A DNA stretch of 6,361 bases, taken from Clostridiales bacterium (GTDB lineage: Bacteria; Bacillota; Clostridia; Christensenellales; CAG-138). A model generated the notes under the pieces. The model saw only the letters and a program-made list of their open reading frames with translations. It searched no databases and was not told where the DNA came from. This document shows, piece by piece, positions 5,057 to 6,361 of the stretch. The stretch lies in contig WRCT01000109.1 in assembly GCA_009783775.1 (NCBI GenBank), positions 1 through 6,361 on the forward strand, written 5' to 3'. How positions within the stretch are numbered: position 1 is the first letter of the stretch; each line of letters opens with the position of its first letter. Position numbers and translations under genes: made by a program.

Positions 5057-5940
5057 TGTTTGACCTGCATATCCATTCCGACCTCAGCGACGGGGCGGAC
5101 GATTGGAAAACGATTTTGCAACAGGCCGAGGCGCTCGGCCTTCGTTGCGTTTCTATCACGGACCATGACAACTGCGAGGTCTACGCACAGATGGAGCAGC
5201 CCGAGCGGTATTTTTCGGGACGGATCGTCACGGGCATTGAAATGCAGGCTTGGCATCAGGGTATCTCCATTGAGATTTTGGGCTACGGCTTTGATGTGGA
5301 GAAAATGCGGGGGCTGCTGGACGGCCTGTATTTGCCGTTCGAAGTCATTCGCGGCGAGGAACTGCGGCGGCTGCACGCGAACTCTGTGGCCTTGGGTATG
5401 CGCTTTGCGCCCGATGTGATGCAGCGGTATGACCCTGAGCAATACTTTTACGCGACGGAGTATCTGCACGTTGAAATGCGCAAGTTCCCCGAAAATCGGG
5501 CGCTGGTGCCGGACGCGGAGAGCTGGGAGCGCGAGCACGTGTTCTTCAAGCGGCACACGTCCAGGCCCGGCGACCCCTATTATGTGGACGAGAGCGATCT
5601 GCTGCCGGGCGCGGATCGGGTGATCGAGGTGATCCGCGCGGCGGGCGGGCTGGTCTTTATGCCGCACGTGTTCGGATACGGAGAACGCGCACTTGACGTA
5701 CTGCATGGGCTGGCGGACGCGGGCCTGCTCGACGGCGTGGAATGCTATTATCCGAGTTTTACGGCGGAGCAGACGGTCTATCTGCTGGACTTTTGCAAGG
5801 AGCGCGATCTGCTGATCTCCGGCGGCAGCGACTGGCACGGGGCCAACCGGCCGGAGAATAAAATGGGCGTAGACGCCCCTGTGGGGCAGTGGACAGTGGG
5901 CAGTGGACAGAGCCGCTGCGGCGGGAAAATTTTATTTTAA
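5056..5940 (+). CDS. PHP-domain phosphoesterase, candidate histidinol-phosphatase, abnormal C-terminus
   Basis: Polymerase-and-histidinol-phosphatase (PHP) superfamily metal hydrolase of 294 residues, cytosolic. Metal-binding motifs visible are H5 and H7 (DLHIHSD), D12, D36-H37-D38 (ITDHDN), E62 (GIEMQ), H204 (FMPHVFGYG) and D259 with H261 (GGSDWHG). The layout resembles the YciV/TrpH type of PHP phosphatase more than classical HisK/HisJ. The IHIVG-like histidine of that group appears as E73 in SIEILGYGFD, possibly a subfamily trait. The gene starts with GTG in a TAGTG overlap with hisIE, so it is translated with the his operon. As hisB lacks a phosphatase domain, histidinol-phosphate dephosphorylation is the natural suggestion; a nucleotide phosphatase or exonuclease role is possible. 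After KMGV (residue 272) the usual glycine/asparagine-rich tail is absent. Residues 278-285 are encoded by three heptamer repeats, so the end looks replaced. Confidence 0.85.
   Translation: MFDLHIHSDLSDGADDWKTILQQAEALGLRCVSITDHDNCEVYAQMEQPERYFSGRIVTGIEMQAWHQGISIEILGYGFDVEKMRGLLDGLYLPFEVIRGEELRRLHANSVALGMRFAPDVMQRYDPEQYFYATEYLHVEMRKFPENRALVPDAESWEREHVFFKRHTSRPGDPYYVDESDLLPGADRVIEVIRAAGGLVFMPHVFGYGERALDVLHGLADAGLLDGVECYYPSFTAEQTVYLLDFCKERDLLISGGSDWHGANRPENKMGVDAPVGQWTVGSGQSRCGGKILF
5887..5910 (+). repeat. Heptamer repeat block C inside the 3' end of the PHP gene
   Basis: Three tandem 7-bp units, CAGTGGA, CAGTGGG and CAGTGGA, followed by CAG. They are in frame and encode QWTVGSGQ. Two overlapping short palindromes precede them: GGGCG/CGCCC at 5865-5869 and 5874-5878, and CCCC/GGGG at 5876-5879 and 5883-5886. 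No inverted mate lies downstream in the window, unlike elements A and B. Confidence 0.75.
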
Positions 5941-6063
5941 CCGCGAAAAACGCGAACCGGGGTCCCCGCCCAGCACCTAGTGTTCGGCCTAGGCGCTGGG
6001 TGGGGTGGCAATGGACGCGAATACCGCTGCGGCGGGGAGTTTTTCGCCGCGAAAGGCACGAAA
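5913..6063. repeat. Imperfect direct repeat flanking a hairpin
   Basis: CCGCTGCGGCGGG occurs identically at 5913-5925 and 6024-6036. Each copy is followed by an A/T run and then by CCGCGAAA (5941-5948 and 6047-6054), which opens a series of CGCGAA or CACGAA motifs with about 9-bp spacing. The two copies lie about 110 bp apart, overlap the PHP stop codon and fill the gap before the DUF975 gene. The first copy is preceded by CAGTGGAC and the second by CAATGGAC, so the match may extend into heptamer block C. No gene is seen here. Confidence 0.65.
5964..6005. other. Strong 17-bp hairpin between the PHP and DUF975 genes
   Basis: The left arm at 5964-5980 pairs with the right arm at 5989-6005 across an 8-nt loop. 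There are 17 opposed positions with one A-C mismatch and one G-U pair, and the core is CCCAGC/GCTGGG plus CCTAG/CTAGG. No T-run follows on either strand, so it is not a standard rho-independent terminator. It sits between the two direct-repeat copies and is probably the centre of that composite repeat. Confidence 0.7.
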
Positions 6064-6073
6064 AAACACGAAA

Positions 6074-6078
6074 AGGAG
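6074..6078 (+). promoter_or_regulatory. Ribosome binding site of the DUF975-like gene
   Basis: AGGAG within AAAAGGAGAA, 6 nt before ATG 6085. It directly abuts the last CACGAAAA motif of the preceding direct repeat. Confidence 0.7.
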
Positions 6079-6084
6079 AATATT

Positions 6085-6361
6085 ATGTGGAGTAGAGCAA
6101 CATTAAAGACGAGTGCGAAGGGCGTGCTGCGCAAACACTATTGGTTTGTTTTTGCGGCTTGTTTGGTAGCCGGAATTTTGAGCGGAGGCAGCCAATCGCC
6201 CCTCAATCTTTACAACACCATGGATTCGGGCTATCGTTCTTCCGGTTTCTCCCCTAACGCGGCGATGCAGCTGATTCTATTTGGTATTGTCTGCACGCTC
6301 ACACTCGCGGTGGCCGTATACAAGATCTTTGTGGGCAATCTGATTCAGGTGGGCTACTGCC
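6085..6361 (+). CDS. DUF975-family integral membrane protein, 3'-truncated by window edge
   Basis: Ninety-two codons are visible and the frame is open at the window end. The start ATG has a good ribosome site. The N-terminus is short and basic (MWSRATLKTSAKGVLRKHYW) and leads into a first membrane segment at about residues 20-35. A polar, serine- and asparagine-rich loop follows (about 36-60), then a second membrane segment (about 61-79) and the motif FVGNLIQVGYC (82-92). The basic WSR..LK..AK..L..HYW start and the FVGN.(x)VGY motif after the second helix fit the DUF975 family of Firmicute membrane proteins, whose function is not established. Codon choice looks different from the his genes (more A/T-ending codons such as TTA, GTA, CTA and TTT). 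It is separated from the operon by 144 nt of repeat sequence, so a role in histidine metabolism is not implied. Confidence 0.7.
   Translation, partial: MWSRATLKTSAKGVLRKHYWFVFAACLVAGILSGGSQSPLNLYNTMDSGYRSSGFSPNAAMQLILFGIVCTLTLAVAVYKIFVGNLIQVGYC

Noticed and set aside
5889..6095. 68-codon + strand frame across the PHP 3' end and the following gap
   Set aside because: Made of repeat sequence; arginine-rich translation, overlaps PHP and the DUF975 start, and no ribosome site precedes it.

Overview
The window is most of a bacterial histidine-biosynthesis operon, read entirely on the + strand, followed by the start of an unrelated membrane-protein gene. Gene content points to a GC-rich anaerobic Firmicute (Clostridia-like, possibly a gut lineage). 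The evidence is a stand-alone hisB dehydratase, a fused hisIE, a PHP-family phosphoesterase at the end of the operon, and a DUF975-type membrane protein. The taxonomic placement is inference; no marker gene is present.

Layout: hisD (5' end outside the window, 1-972), a 249-nt gap, hisC (1222-2268), hisB (2250-2855), a 154-nt gap, hisA (3010-3723), hisF (3693-4454), hisIE (4436-5056), a PHP-domain phosphoesterase (5056-5940), a 144-nt gap, then the first 92 codons of a DUF975-like membrane protein (6085 to the edge). Together these genes encode histidinol dehydrogenase, histidinol-phosphate aminotransferase, IGP dehydratase, ProFAR isomerase, the cyclase subunit of IGP synthase, and the bifunctional PR-AMP cyclohydrolase/PR-ATP pyrophosphatase. 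The PHP protein is a candidate for the otherwise missing histidinol-phosphate phosphatase. Where genes touch they overlap by 19, 31, 19 and 1 nt, a tightly packed, translationally coupled operon.

The unusual part is what interrupts this packing. hisH, the glutaminase partner of HisF, normally lies between hisB and hisA but is absent there. Its place is taken by a short AT-rich element bounded by four-copy heptanucleotide repeats in inverted orientation. The hisD-hisC gap holds a second element of the same design, with a related heptamer, followed by a separate 95-bp palindromic element with perfect 13-bp terminal inverted repeats. A third heptamer block lies inside the 3' end of the PHP gene and encodes its aberrant C-terminus. 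It is followed by an imperfect direct repeat flanking a strong hairpin. The non-coding sequence therefore appears to be largely repeat or insertion sequence, placed at the operon's non-overlapping junctions.

No tRNA, rRNA, CRISPR array or convincing promoter or rho-independent terminator was found.
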